A program made the translations under genes and the position numbers. Shown here one piece after another: positions 1-7,632 of a stretch of 33,720 nt of DNA; position 1 is the stretch's first letter; every line of letters begins with the position of its first letter. Source of the stretch: Candidatus Nitrosopumilus sp. (lineage in GTDB: Archaea > Thermoproteota > Nitrososphaeria > Nitrososphaerales > Nitrosopumilaceae); the NCBI GenBank assembly GCA_013215285.1, contig JABSRD010000009.1, positions 1 to 33,720 of the forward strand. The letters are read 5' to 3'. The notes under the pieces were generated by a model. The model saw nothing but the letters and a program-made list of their open reading frames with translations. It made no database searches and had not been told where the DNA came from.

Positions 1-868
1 TCCCCCGCCAATTCCTTTAAGTTTCATACTTGCGTACGTACTTCCCAGGCGGCAAACTTAACGGCTTCCCTGCAGCACTGCATTGACCACAAGTCAATGC
101 ATCACTGAGTTTGCATAGTTTACGGCTGGGACTACCCGGGTATCTAATCCGGTTTGCTCCCCCAGCTTTCATCCCTCACCGTCGAACGTGTTCTGGTAGA
201 CCGCCTTCGCCACAGGTGGTCATCGATAGATCAAAGGATTTTACCCCTTCCTACCGAGTACCGTCTACCTCTCCCACTCCCTAGCTCTGCAGTATTCCCG
301 GCAGCCTGTACGTTAAGCGTACAGATTTAACCGAAAACTTACAGGACCGGCTACGGATGCTTTAGGCCCAATAATCATCCTGACCACTTGAGGTGCTGGT
401 TTTACCGCGGCGGCTGACACCAGAACTTGCCCACCCCTTATTCGTTAGTGTTTCTAGGACTAACAAAAGGTTCGTTTAGCACAAACCACTCGGATTAACC
501 TTGTCGTGCTTTCGCACATTGCAAAGTTTTCTCGCCTGCTGCGCCCCATAGGGCCTGGGTCCGTGTCTCAGTACCCATCTCCGGGCTACTCCTCTCAGAG
601 CCCGTACCTGTAATAGTCTTGGTGGGCCATTACCTCACCAACAAACTGATAGGCCGCAGTCCCATCCTACGGCGATAAATCATTTGGAACATAAACCATT
701 CCAGGCATAATGTTCTATCGGGCATTATACTCAGTTTCCCGAGGTTATTCCCGTCCATAGGTTAGGTTGACTACGCGTTACTGAGCCGTCTGCCTTGTAT
801 TACTACAATGACTCGCATGGCTTAGTATCAATCCGATAGCAGTCAGGTCCGGCAGGATCAACCGGATT
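1..868 (-). rRNA. rrs: 16S ribosomal RNA, 5' portion (partial)
   Basis: Small-subunit rRNA of the 30S ribosome. Read on the minus strand, the mature 5' end lies near 868, where the archaeal start consensus TCCGGTTGATCCTGCCGGA appears. The conserved AAAGGAATTGGCGGGGGA segment (about E. coli position 910-925) is at the window's left edge, so roughly the last 40% of the gene lies outside the window. The universal 530-loop region and the GGATTAGATACCC-type segment are also readable. It is transcribed away from the aminotransferase gene at 1239, from a promoter near 1100. The mature end is set by homology to the archaeal consensus, within a few bases. Confidence 0.97.
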
Positions 869-990
869 CTGAATTTTATTTCTTTTTTTTGGTCTTGATT
901 ATTGAAGTACATTTGTACTTTAAATTGGAATTGACGGATGCACATAATCTTCACATTTCAGATTTGATCATTTGATCAGATCCTCATTTT

Positions 991-1075
991 GTATGCGTAA
1001 CTGGAGGCCCATGAATCATAAAATGGCATATTACCATGCTTTCATCACAAGCGCCGCCTATTGCGTTACGTATGC
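991..1075 (-). other. structured hairpin in the 16S rRNA leader
   Basis: This sits in the 370-base gap between 16S and the gene at 1239. In the minus sense the 5' arm (1075-1065) and the 3' arm (1001-991) pair at about 9 of 11 positions, with CGTAAC against GTTACG perfect. Inside are a GGCGGC/GCCTCC helix, an ATGAA/TTCAT helix and an ATGG/CCAT tip. The outer end coincides with the transcription start predicted from the TATA box at 1099-1105, so the rRNA transcript would begin with this fold. It may take part in pre-rRNA processing. Pairing was judged by eye. Confidence 0.5.
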
Positions 1076-1098
1076 AGAAGGTGAAGAATGAAGAATCC

Positions 1099-1105
1099 AT
1101 ATAAA
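1099..1105 (-). promoter_or_regulatory. probable TATA box of the 16S rRNA operon
   Basis: The minus strand reads TTTATAT with GG upstream, a good archaeal TATA box. A start about 25 nt downstream falls near 1075 and gives a leader of roughly 205 nt before the mature 16S 5' end. No other equally good TATA box is visible between here and the rRNA. Confidence 0.55.
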
Positions 1106-1140
1106 CCATACGTGAAATTATGCCTGATCGGCTTAAAAAA

Positions 1141-1189
1141 TTGAAAAAATTTCAAATTTTTGTCTTTACCCCCACCTTCAGTATAAAAG
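1141..1189 (+). promoter_or_regulatory. promoter region of the aminotransferase gene, with inverted repeat
   Basis: TATAAAAG at 1182-1189 is a strong TATA box on the plus strand and predicts a start near 1210, about 28 nt before the GTG at 1239. Just upstream is a perfect inverted repeat, TTGAAA-AAA-TTTCAA at 1141-1155, lying between the divergent rRNA and aminotransferase promoters. It could be an operator, but short AT-rich palindromes also arise by chance. Confidence 0.5.
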
Positions 1190-1238
1190 GCCAGAGAAGA
1201 TCATGGGTTTGGATAGTTAAAATGTTAGAAATAGTTTT

Positions 1239-2540
1239 GTGAACTTAGTTTTGGATTACATTACTCGATACAAAAAAAAGACTAAAAGATCAGCCAAACT
1301 ATTTGCAAAGTCTTTGAAACTTCATGTCAATGGTGTTTCTCATAATATACGATTTTATGAACCATATCCATTTGTTGTGAAGAAATCTCTAGGGAAGAAT
1401 TTGATTGATGTTGACGATAATAAATACACAGATTACTGGATGGGTCATTGGAGTTTAATTTTAGGGCATGGTCCAAAAAATGTAAAAGAGTCTTTAAAAA
1501 AACAGATTGAAAAAAGTTGGATGTATGGTACAGTAAATGAGCAGACCATATTATTATCAGAGTTAATTTCAAAAGCAGTTCCAGTAGCTGAAAAAATTCG
1601 TTATGTTACATCAGGAACTGAAGCTACAATGTATGCAGTACGATTGGCACGTTCAGTTACTGGAAGAAAAATTATTGCAAAAATTGATGGTGGGTGGCAC
1701 GGGTACACTTCAGATTTACTAAAAAGTGTTAACTGGCCATTTACAGAATCTGAAAGTAGTGGAGTAGTAAATGATGAAAAAATTATTTCGATCCCATACA
1801 ATGATTTAGAAAACTCTTTGAAAATTTTAAAAAAATATGCAAAAAATTTAGCAGGAGTTATTGTAGAACCAGTGTTAGGTGGTGGGGGATGCATTCCAGC
1901 AACTAAAGAATATCTTAAAGGAATACAAGAGTTTGTTCACAAAAATAAATCCCTGTTTATTTTAGATGAAATTGTTACAGGTTTTAGATTTAGGTATGGC
2001 TGTCTTTATCCAACAATGAAACTTGATCCAGATATTGTAACGTTAGGAAAAATTGTTGGTGGTGGAATGGCAATTGGTGTAATGTGTGGTAAAAAGGAAA
2101 TCATGGAATATGCAGATACAACAGGAAAGAAAAAATCAGAGCGCTCATACATAGGAGGAGGTACATTTTCTGCAAACCCAGCCTCGATGACATCAGGATA
2201 TGCAACATTAAACCATTTAAAATCAAAAAAATCTATTTATTCAAAAATTAACTCACTTGGGGAATTTACTAGAAAGGAGATGACAAAAGTATTTGATGGG
2301 AAAGTTGTAGTCACTGGAAAAGGATCATTGTTTATGACTCATTTTCTTAAAGATGGTGTTACAGAAGTTACAAATGCTGCTCAGGCAGCAATGTGTGATT
2401 CACAAATGCTACAAAAATATCATTTTAAAATGATTGCTCAAAATAAAATATTCTTTTTACCTGGAAAATTGGGGGCAATATCAAATACACATACCAAAGA
2501 TGATATTAAAAAAATGATTTTAGCATCAGAGAATTTTTAA
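1239..2540 (+). CDS. glutamate-1-semialdehyde 2,1-aminomutase-like class III aminotransferase
   Basis: PLP-dependent fold-type I enzyme of the class III aminotransferase/GSAM family, cytosolic, 433 aa, the usual family length. Visible motifs are SGTEAT (125-130, phosphate binding), the cofactor Asp in LDEIVTGFR (D243), the Schiff-base Lys in TLGKIVGGG (K271), and GGTFSANP (308-315). GSAM converts glutamate-1-semialdehyde to 5-aminolevulinate for haem, sirohaem and corrinoid synthesis. Overall motif wording fits GSAM better than ornithine- or GABA-type enzymes. However, no other haem gene is adjacent, so it could be a paralogue with another substrate. The GTG at 1239 is chosen because an in-frame TAA lies at 1218 and there is no earlier start; two upstream ATGs (1203, 1222) are out of frame and soon stop. 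Confidence 0.85.
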   Translation: MNLVLDYITRYKKKTKRSAKLFAKSLKLHVNGVSHNIRFYEPYPFVVKKSLGKNLIDVDDNKYTDYWMGHWSLILGHGPKNVKESLKKQIEKSWMYGTVNEQTILLSELISKAVPVAEKIRYVTSGTEATMYAVRLARSVTGRKIIAKIDGGWHGYTSDLLKSVNWPFTESESSGVVNDEKIISIPYNDLENSLKILKKYAKNLAGVIVEPVLGGGGCIPATKEYLKGIQEFVHKNKSLFILDEIVTGFRFRYGCLYPTMKLDPDIVTLGKIVGGGMAIGVMCGKKEIMEYADTTGKKKSERSYIGGGTFSANPASMTSGYATLNHLKSKKSIYSKINSLGEFTRKEMTKVFDGKVVVTGKGSLFMTHFLKDGVTEVTNAAQAAMCDSQMLQKYHFKMIAQNKIFFLPGKLGAISNTHTKDDIKKMILASENF

Positions 2541-2542
2541 AA

Positions 2543-2749
2543 TTATTCCACTAGAGAATTATTTTTCCAAGACATTAGTTGGTTGAAAAGTTCTAAAAAA
2601 TTTCCAGATTTTTTAGTAATGTGTACATGTGCAAAAAATTTATCAAATTGAGCTTCAAAAATTACAGTGCATTCATCTTTAAAAAATGGAATTGATACAC
2701 CAATTTTTTTCAAAGAATGGAATTCGAAATTTTCAATTTGTAGTGTCAT
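2543..2749 (-). CDS. small conserved-looking protein of unknown function
   Basis: A 68-aa protein that I do not recognise. It mixes hydrophobic strands (IGVSIPF, CTVIFEAQF, FFAHVHITK) with a charged helix at the C-terminus, which suggests a small folded alpha/beta protein. There is no signal peptide or membrane segment. It ends 2 nt after the convergent aminotransferase stop. The ATG at 2749 overlaps by 17 nt the end of another possible small frame on the same strand (2733-2873). Composition is protein-like and the frame is the longest here. Confidence 0.6.
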   Translation of the reverse strand: MTLQIENFEFHSLKKIGVSIPFFKDECTVIFEAQFDKFFAHVHITKKSGNFLELFNQLMSWKNNSLVE

Positions 2750-2873
2750 TATCTATTGTAATCTGTCTGTTTCCTATTTTTTTGTTAATAGAATTATCAA
2801 TACTTGTTTGTGTTAAGTTATCCCAAATCGGGGTGTCTTGAGGCCATTTATGAACATGTACTTTCTCGGCCAA
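2733..2873 (-). CDS. possible 46-aa protein with TTG start
   Basis: This open frame fills most of the gap between 2750 and 2968. From the TTG at 2873 it reads MAEKVHVHKWPQDTPIWDNL and continues to 46 aa, rich in Trp, His, Asn and Thr, and more protein-like than chance. No ATG or GTG is available in frame after the upstream stop. A T/A-rich TATA-like stretch lies about 35 nt upstream (2906-2915). The last 17 nt overlap the start of the gene at 2749, which suggests coupling if both are real. The product is not recognised. Confidence 0.35.
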   Translation of the reverse strand: MAEKVHVHKWPQDTPIWDNLTQTSIDNSINKKIGNRQITIDNDTTN

Positions 2874-2968
2874 ATATACAATACTAGACAACAATCTAAC
2901 AGTTTTCTAATTAAAATTAAGCCTATCTTTGAATTCAAATTTTTATAATCAAGCATTCTAAAAATAAC

Positions 2969-3088
2969 ATGGAAAAGAAAAAAGAAGGAAAAGAGGATTA
3001 TGCAACAGAAGATCCTACAAATACATCAACAAAAGAACAAGAAGACATGGTAAAAGAGGCAATCAAAAAATTCAAGTCATTAAGTTAA
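2969..3088 (+). CDS. 39-aa highly charged microprotein
   Basis: Very short frame MEKKKEGKEDYATEDPTNTS... ending AIKKFKSLS, 39 aa. The N-terminus is charged and disordered, and a short amphipathic helix (EDMVKEAIKKFKSL) closes it. Support comes from the promoter: TTTTTATAAT at about 2939-2948 lies 21-30 nt upstream of the ATG, the spacing expected for a leaderless archaeal message. It ends 37 nt before the TPR gene and could be cotranscribed with it. Function unknown. Confidence 0.55.
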   Translation: MEKKKEGKEDYATEDPTNTSTKEQEDMVKEAIKKFKSLS

Positions 3089-3125
3089 GCCAAACTTTCA
3101 TTAGCGATACTATTTTGTAAAAATC

Positions 3126-3947
3126 ATGGGACTATTTGGATCAAAAGTAAACTCAGAAGATTTAATGTACGATGCAATGTCTATGATGGAGAAGAATCAG
3201 CCAAAAGTAGCTATCACATTATTTAACAAAATTTTAAAACAAGACTCTGAAAATGTTTCAGCATTATTCAACAAGGGTTTAGCTCTAAATCAGAGAAGAA
3301 AGTATAGTGATGCAGTAACATGTTTTGAAAAACTATTAGAGATTAATCCAAAAGATGCGCAGGCCTTTAACAACAAAGGAATTGCAATGGCTGAAATGGG
3401 GAATATTCAAGATGCTGCTGAATGTTATGATAAAGCAATAGAAGCAGACCCAAAAAATGCCGCATCGCATTTTAACAAAGGAGTATTGCTAGATAAACTA
3501 CGAGAACATGAAGAGGCCATAGAATTTTTAGATAAAGCGATTTCTCTAGAACCAAGAAAACCAAATGCAATGGTCTACAAAGGAATTGTTCTAGGTAAAA
3601 TGAAAAAGCATGAAGAAGCTTTAAACTGTTTTCAAAATGTTTGCAAAAAATATCCTAACAATCAAGATGCATTTTTTCAAAAAGGTATTCAATTAGCAGA
3701 ATTAGGGCAACATGAAAAAGCACTTGGAGTTTTTGATGAGATTCTTACAAAATTTAAAGACAATGTAAATGTCATTTATGCAAAATCAAGAAGTAGTGCA
3801 GCATTGGAAAGATATCCAGAATCACTAGAATTATTAAAACAGGCAGTTTCTAAAAATCCAAAAATAATTCGTAAATGGGCAAAAGATGAAAAAATATTTG
3901 AAAAATTATACAGTAATGATCAATTTAAAAAAATTGTAAAACTATGA
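3126..3947 (+). CDS. TPR-repeat protein
   Basis: A 273-aa protein made almost entirely of tetratricopeptide repeats. About seven 34-residue units are visible from residue 12 onward, with the usual pattern (ALFNKGLAL...A..CFEKLLEINP, AFNNKGIAM...A.ECYDKAIEADP, and so on). TPR arrays are protein-interaction scaffolds. There is no catalytic domain, signal peptide or membrane span, so it is probably a cytosolic adaptor with an unknown partner. The N-terminus MGLFGSK precedes the repeats and resembles the MG(L/F)F start of three small zinc proteins downstream. The start ATG is the first in frame after the upstream microgene. Confidence 0.85.
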   Translation: MGLFGSKVNSEDLMYDAMSMMEKNQPKVAITLFNKILKQDSENVSALFNKGLALNQRRKYSDAVTCFEKLLEINPKDAQAFNNKGIAMAEMGNIQDAAECYDKAIEADPKNAASHFNKGVLLDKLREHEEAIEFLDKAISLEPRKPNAMVYKGIVLGKMKKHEEALNCFQNVCKKYPNNQDAFFQKGIQLAELGQHEKALGVFDEILTKFKDNVNVIYAKSRSSAALERYPESLELLKQAVSKNPKIIRKWAKDEKIFEKLYSNDQFKKIVKL

Positions 3948-3967
3948 TTGTTAAAAATTAATTTGAA

Positions 3968-4675
3968 TTATAAAATTTTCTTTCTTACAGCATCTATACG
4001 AATAATACCAACTTTCTTTTTGGGGCCGATTAATCTTGCCTCAAAAATTGGGACATAAACTTCTGAAATTTCGCGCAATACAAATTCATCATTAATATTT
4101 CTCACATCTGTTTCCAATGGTTTTTTTAGTTGTGACTGAAGTTTGCTTATTGCAGCAGCATATGTCAATTCAGGCTTTTTTACATTTAATTCATTTTTAG
4201 TCAATAGACGCTTAGGATAATTTTCAATAGTTTTTGAATTAATTTTAAATGGAAATTTTATATCTCGTCCGTGAAGATCAAATGCCAATTCATCTTCTTC
4301 TTCAACAAATACATGCTCTTCTAATTTCAAATCAATTTTATTTTTACCTCTTTTTCCAACGAATGCTTTTGTAAGGCCAGATTTTGAGCGTATAGGAAAA
4401 ACTCCATCCCCAAAAATAACCTCACGAACATTAGAGTCAACTGAAATGGTATGAGTTGATTTTCTAAAATAATCTGCAATATATTTTCCTGAAACCATCA
4501 GTATGCATTCATAATTTAACTTCAAAGAATGGATATGTACCTCTTCTTTTTTTGGTCGTGATAGTAATGATTTGAAAGGGGTTGTCTTTTTTTGCTCAAT
4601 AATTTCCATTACATCATCATTTTCAAGATTTTTTCTTAGAACAATTGTTTTTACATCATAAGCAGTCTTTGCCAA
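3968..4675 (-). CDS. conserved-type unknown protein, 235 aa
   Basis: I do not recognise a named domain. The N-terminal half is beta-rich and Lys-rich (VHIHSLKLNYECILMVSGKYIADYF), then a stretch like a small beta barrel (VREVIFGDGVFPIR...LEEHVFVEEEDELAFDLHGRDI). A helical Lys-rich segment and a closing beta section (VYVPIFEARLIGPKKKVGIIRIDAVRKK) follow. The last part resembles a processed or assembled structural module. No signal or transmembrane segment is seen. It is convergent with the TPR gene and divergent from the gene at 4757. It is probably a group-specific archaeal protein. Confidence 0.65.
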   Translation of the reverse strand: MAKTAYDVKTIVLRKNLENDDVMEIIEQKKTTPFKSLLSRPKKEEVHIHSLKLNYECILMVSGKYIADYFRKSTHTISVDSNVREVIFGDGVFPIRSKSGLTKAFVGKRGKNKIDLKLEEHVFVEEEDELAFDLHGRDIKFPFKINSKTIENYPKRLLTKNELNVKKPELTYAAAISKLQSQLKKPLETDVRNINDEFVLREISEVYVPIFEARLIGPKKKVGIIRIDAVRKKIL

Positions 4676-4756
4676 AACTACACAAAGTACACGATTCCAT
4701 CTATTAAACCAATTCTACTAGGAAAGAAATAATAGATTTAAAATAATTTGTAAAAT

Positions 4757-5122
4757 ATGGGAACAACAAAAAAAGGAGGTCATATTGAAAAATTTCTAAA
4801 AAAGGCAGACAAGGCATTTCAAGAAGGTCTCAAAAAAGCAGATGGGGTGTTGGATGATGCAGTTGAATTTGGGGCAATAACTGCAAAACAAGCTGCAAAA
4901 ACAAGTAAAGAACTTCGTAATCAAGCAAAAAAAGAAAGAAAAGCATTACAAGAAAGGGGGATTAGTAAAATTAACGAAGGAATTGCTGTTGCAAAAAATG
5001 TAACTTCTAATACACAGGATGACTTGGAAATATTAAAAAAACTAGGTAAGTTAAGAAAATCTGAAATAATTACAGAAAAAGAATTTCAAATAAAGAAAAA
5101 GAAGATTCTGGATAGGATATAA
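4757..5122 (+). CDS. helical protein with C-terminal SHOCT-like domain
   Basis: 121-aa, Lys/Ala/Glu-rich, almost entirely helical, with likely coiled coil from residue 10 to 80. The last ~35 residues (DDLEILKKLGKLRKSEIITEKEFQIKKKKIL) match the SHOCT pattern: a short helix, L.KLGELR..G.IT.EEF...K..LL, found at the C-terminus of many prokaryotic proteins and thought to mediate oligomerisation. No membrane span is present. The stop is 1 nt before the start of the first cupin gene, so the three genes 4757-5944 look like one operon. The specific function is unknown. Confidence 0.7.
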   Translation: MGTTKKGGHIEKFLKKADKAFQEGLKKADGVLDDAVEFGAITAKQAAKTSKELRNQAKKERKALQERGISKINEGIAVAKNVTSNTQDDLEILKKLGKLRKSEIITEKEFQIKKKKILDRI

Positions 5123-5123
5123 C

Positions 5124-5579
5124 ATGAAAAAATCAAACATATTTGGTTCAGGAGATCAAAGGAAAGTAAATCCAAATTGGTTTACAAATAAGACATGGAT
5201 GAAAGTTCTTTCAGATAAAATTAAATCAAAAGATCATGATATCTATCATGTTCATTTTGAAAAAGGTTCTAGAACAAAACTTCACACACATAATGGAAAT
5301 CAGATTTTAATTGCAACAAAAGGCAAGGGTAGTCTCGAAATATTTAAAAAATATGGAACAAAAAAGACTAATTTCAAAATTAAAAGAATTGAAAAAATAA
5401 GTCTCAATGAAGGGGATATTGTATACATTCCAGCAAAAACATTTCACACACATGGTTCAGTAGATAAAAAAAAGACATTTGCACACATTGCATTAAATAT
5501 ACTACCTAGAAAAAATTCAGAATACAAAACTACATGGTATGAATCAGATTTTAAAACCAAAGTTTCTAAAATTGTTTAG
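5124..5579 (+). CDS. cupin-domain protein (first of a tandem pair)
   Basis: Single-domain cupin, 151 aa. Motif 1 is GSRTKLHTHNGNQ...G with metal-type ligands H54 and H56 (the usual Glu is Gln60). Motif 2 is GDIVYIPAKTFHTHG with H108 and H110 near the expected position. The three or more His suggest that it still binds a metal. Cupins of this type range from sugar isomerases to dioxygenases to small-molecule sensors, so the reaction cannot be assigned. It starts 2 nt after the SHOCT gene and is followed 2 nt later by a second cupin, consistent with translational coupling. Confidence 0.8.
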   Translation: MKKSNIFGSGDQRKVNPNWFTNKTWMKVLSDKIKSKDHDIYHVHFEKGSRTKLHTHNGNQILIATKGKGSLEIFKKYGTKKTNFKIKRIEKISLNEGDIVYIPAKTFHTHGSVDKKKTFAHIALNILPRKNSEYKTTWYESDFKTKVSKIV

Positions 5580-5581
5580 AA

Positions 5582-5944
5582 ATGTCATTGCAAAGAAATT
5601 CTAAAATTAAATCAATTCAAGGAAATGAGGGAACCAAAATAAAGCAATATTTTCACCCACACAATACATTAAATGGAATTAATTACAGTATTGCACAATT
5701 TACATTAGAATATAAAAAAAAATCTAAACTTCACAAAATCAGTTCATCTGAAATTTATTATATTTTGGAAGGAAATGGAACCCTAAAAATCAATGATGAA
5801 TCATACAAACTTGAAAAAGATGATTCGGTATATGTTCCACCAAATTCAAAACAATGTATTGAAAATACAGGAACTGGGGATTTGAGGTTTTTGTGCATAG
5901 TTGAACCTGCTTGGAAAACAGAAAATGAAATTTTGTTAGAATAA
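5582..5944 (+). CDS. cupin-domain protein (second of a tandem pair)
   Basis: Compact 120-aa cupin_2-type barrel. Motif 1 reads KLHKISSSEIYYILEGNG: H51 is kept, the second His of HxH is replaced by Ile, and Glu57 is in place. Motif 2 (DDSVYVPPNSKQCIEN) has no His where the second-site ligand is usually found. The metal site is therefore probably weak or lost, unlike in its neighbour. Lying 2 nt downstream, it might be a binding or regulatory partner of the first cupin. The core GxGxxxx, VPPNxxxxIEN and LRFLCIVEPAW strands are typical of the fold. Substrate unknown. Confidence 0.8.
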   Translation: MSLQRNSKIKSIQGNEGTKIKQYFHPHNTLNGINYSIAQFTLEYKKKSKLHKISSSEIYYILEGNGTLKINDESYKLEKDDSVYVPPNSKQCIENTGTGDLRFLCIVEPAWKTENEILLE

Positions 5945-6005
5945 ATCATATTTTATGCTCAATTATGTATAATTATTTTTAACATATGACAGACCACTAA
6001 TTCTA

Positions 6006-6668
6006 GTGAACACGTATCAAGCAATCAAAACATTGAATGTGGAACCAAACTCATCACAAGATGAAATCAAAACAGCTTTTCGAAAAATGGCATTGGAACT
6101 ACATCCATATAAAAATAAGAGTGCGGGTTCAGAGTTCAAGAAAATTACTGAAGCATATAACATTCTAAAGAAAAATCAAAAGGATAATTCCACATATCAA
6201 GAATATACAGAAACCAAACCTAAATCAGACTTTAAAAGAAAACCACAATGGGGAGCTGCAGAGGATGAAAAAATTCCAGAGCAGGACTGGGGTAAGTATA
6301 CTAGACAATTTGAAGAAGGGGATCCCGATTTTTGGAAAGAATACGAAGCAAAATTCTGGGAAGATTACAATGCACGTGTACGTCCAGATGGTAAAAATGG
6401 TGAATTTGAGAAGGCAGAAGAACCTAAAAAACAACCAAATCTTTTTGTGGATGTAGACAAAAGTTTGTGTATTGGATGTTGTAGTTGTGAGACTTTAGCA
6501 CCAGATGTTTTTGAAATAGATAAAGAAAGTAAATCAAATCCCAAATCATCAGTGATTAATCAAAAAGGTGCAGGGATTAACAAAATAATGAATGCCGCAG
6601 AAACGTGTCCAACAAAAGCAATTAGTGTAAATAATTTAGATACAAAAGAAAGATTATTCCCACATTAA
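6006..6668 (+). CDS. J-domain (DnaJ-like) to single-cluster ferredoxin fusion
   Basis: 220 aa. Residues 2-57 form a J domain (YQAIKTLNVEPNSSQDEIKTAFRKMALELHPYK...FKKITEAYNILK). J domains stimulate Hsp70 ATPase through an HPD loop, but here it is HPY (33-35). Residues 60-145 are a charged linker rich in aromatic residues. Residues 146-205 form a ferredoxin module with C155-x2-C158-x2-C161 and a distant C201-P, the four ligands of one [4Fe-4S] cluster, plus an extra C159. The fusion suggests a role in Fe-S protein folding, cluster delivery or redox control of a chaperone. Loss of the HPD Asp argues that Hsp70 stimulation may be reduced. The GTG at 6006 gives the complete J-domain helix I. Confidence 0.85.
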   Translation: MNTYQAIKTLNVEPNSSQDEIKTAFRKMALELHPYKNKSAGSEFKKITEAYNILKKNQKDNSTYQEYTETKPKSDFKRKPQWGAAEDEKIPEQDWGKYTRQFEEGDPDFWKEYEAKFWEDYNARVRPDGKNGEFEKAEEPKKQPNLFVDVDKSLCIGCCSCETLAPDVFEIDKESKSNPKSSVINQKGAGINKIMNAAETCPTKAISVNNLDTKERLFPH

Positions 6669-6670
6669 AA

Positions 6671-7078
6671 TTAAATTTTTAATTTATTATAAAGTTCTTC
6701 AGTTTCAGATTCAGATATTTTCAATGTATTGTTAAACATACTGTGAATAGTACCTGCAGAATCAGACATACTTCTAGGAACAAGATGTACATGTACATGA
6801 GGAACTTCTTGTCCAGCATCTTTTCCATTATGTATTGCAACTAAACTTGCACCAGTCATAAAGTCAACTTTAGAAATCATCAAATGAACAAGCGAAAATA
6901 AATCATTATTTTCATCACTGCTCATATCTTGAATTTTTTGATGATGTTTCTTTGGGATTACAAGTGTATGTCCCTTTGCAAGAGGAAATGCATCTAAAAA
7001 GGAAATAGAATGTAAAGTTTCTTTAAGAATTTTTGCAGGAATATCACCCATAATTATTTTACAAAAAATGCAATCCAT
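6671..7078 (-). CDS. HIT-family nucleotide hydrolase/transferase
   Basis: 135-aa histidine-triad protein. The signature HVHVHLVP is at 94-101 with the catalytic His at 96. N-terminal CIFC (C3, C6) and downstream H45 are typical of zinc-binding HIT proteins of the Hint/Fhit class. These hydrolyse AMP-conjugates such as AMP-lysine or dinucleoside polyphosphates; the exact substrate is not readable from sequence. Full length for the family. It is convergent with the DnaJ-ferredoxin gene, the two stops being 2 nt apart. Confidence 0.92.
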   Translation of the reverse strand: MDCIFCKIIMGDIPAKILKETLHSISFLDAFPLAKGHTLVIPKKHHQKIQDMSSDENNDLFSLVHLMISKVDFMTGASLVAIHNGKDAGQEVPHVHVHLVPRSMSDSAGTIHSMFNNTLKISESETEELYNKLKI

Positions 7079-7163
7079 AGAAATTCATTAAATTTTTGAA
7101 ATATTAAATCATTGGTTAATTATAAAAACTAAAACACTTTTTTGGCTTCAGATTAAATTCAAA

Positions 7164-7337
7164 CTACCACATACCGCCGTCGCCTGAATTTGGATCTAGT
7201 TTCTTTGCAGGGACGTTTCCATGAGCTTTTTTCATATGTCTTTTCAATCGTTCAGGGTCATGTAATTCAGTACCACATTTTTCACATTTCGTTTGAATAA
7301 CATTTTCTTTGTCTTTGTTACGTTTGAACAAACCCAT
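7164..7337 (-). CDS. C2H2 zinc-finger microprotein, 57 aa
   Basis: Read on the minus strand from ATG 7337 to TAG 7164: MGLFKRNKDKENVIQ, then a classical C2H2 finger C18-x2-C21-x12-H34-x4-H39 (CEKCGTELHDPERLKRHMKKAH), then a Pro/Gly-rich tail ending GDGGMW. It is a single finger, so binding to DNA, RNA or protein is all possible. The N-terminus MGLFK matches those of the proteins at 9951 and 10364. It is followed on the same strand by nothing close, and lies 85 nt upstream of the HIT gene start. Reading is unambiguous; function unknown. Confidence 0.75.
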   Translation of the reverse strand: MGLFKRNKDKENVIQTKCEKCGTELHDPERLKRHMKKAHGNVPAKKLDPNSGDGGMW

Positions 7338-7461
7338 TAACTGATAAAATTTTGAAATACATTAAAAATGATGCGAAGTGTAAGCATGTCTTTTAGGCAT
7401 CATAATAATCAAAATCGTATAAAATCTAAAAGAGGTTGAACTATGAATTAAATTCCAAACA

Positions 7462-7569
7462 TCAATGTAGTTGAAATTTTCGTTTACAATTTTTACAAAA
7501 TCTTTGTTTGGTTTTCTTGCTCTCAGTACCCAAAGGAGTACCACATCTATCACATTTTTCTTTAATCAT
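7462..7569 (-). CDS. four-cysteine zinc-ribbon microprotein, 35 aa
   Basis: ATG at 7569 to TGA at 7462 gives MIKEKCDRCGTPLGTESKKT...RFCKNCKRKFQLH, 35 aa. It has two knuckles: C6-x2-C9 and C25-x2-C28. The size and the CxxCG...FCxxC pattern are those of a minimal zinc ribbon. It is divergent from the 3-hydroxyacyl-CoA dehydrogenase gene at 7633, with the shared 60-nt gap holding both promoters. A longer frame on the same strand at 7362-7553 is a shadow without protein character. Confidence 0.65.
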   Translation of the reverse strand: MIKEKCDRCGTPLGTESKKTKQRFCKNCKRKFQLH

Positions 7570-7632
7570 TATTTATTTTCAAATTTCTACTTTCCAAATA
7601 CATTATAAAGGATGCTCAATTTTTGAGGAGTT

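Noticed and set aside
976-1048. Box C (GTGATGA) and box D (CTGA) like motifs in the 16S leader, suggesting a C/D guide RNA
   Set aside because: The motifs are very short, the spacing (about 65 nt) is long, and no D'/C' pair is clear; the hairpin explains the region better.
7362-7553. 63-aa frame on the minus strand
   Set aside because: Wrong register of the region holding the real 35-aa zinc-ribbon gene (7462-7569); the product has no protein-like pattern.
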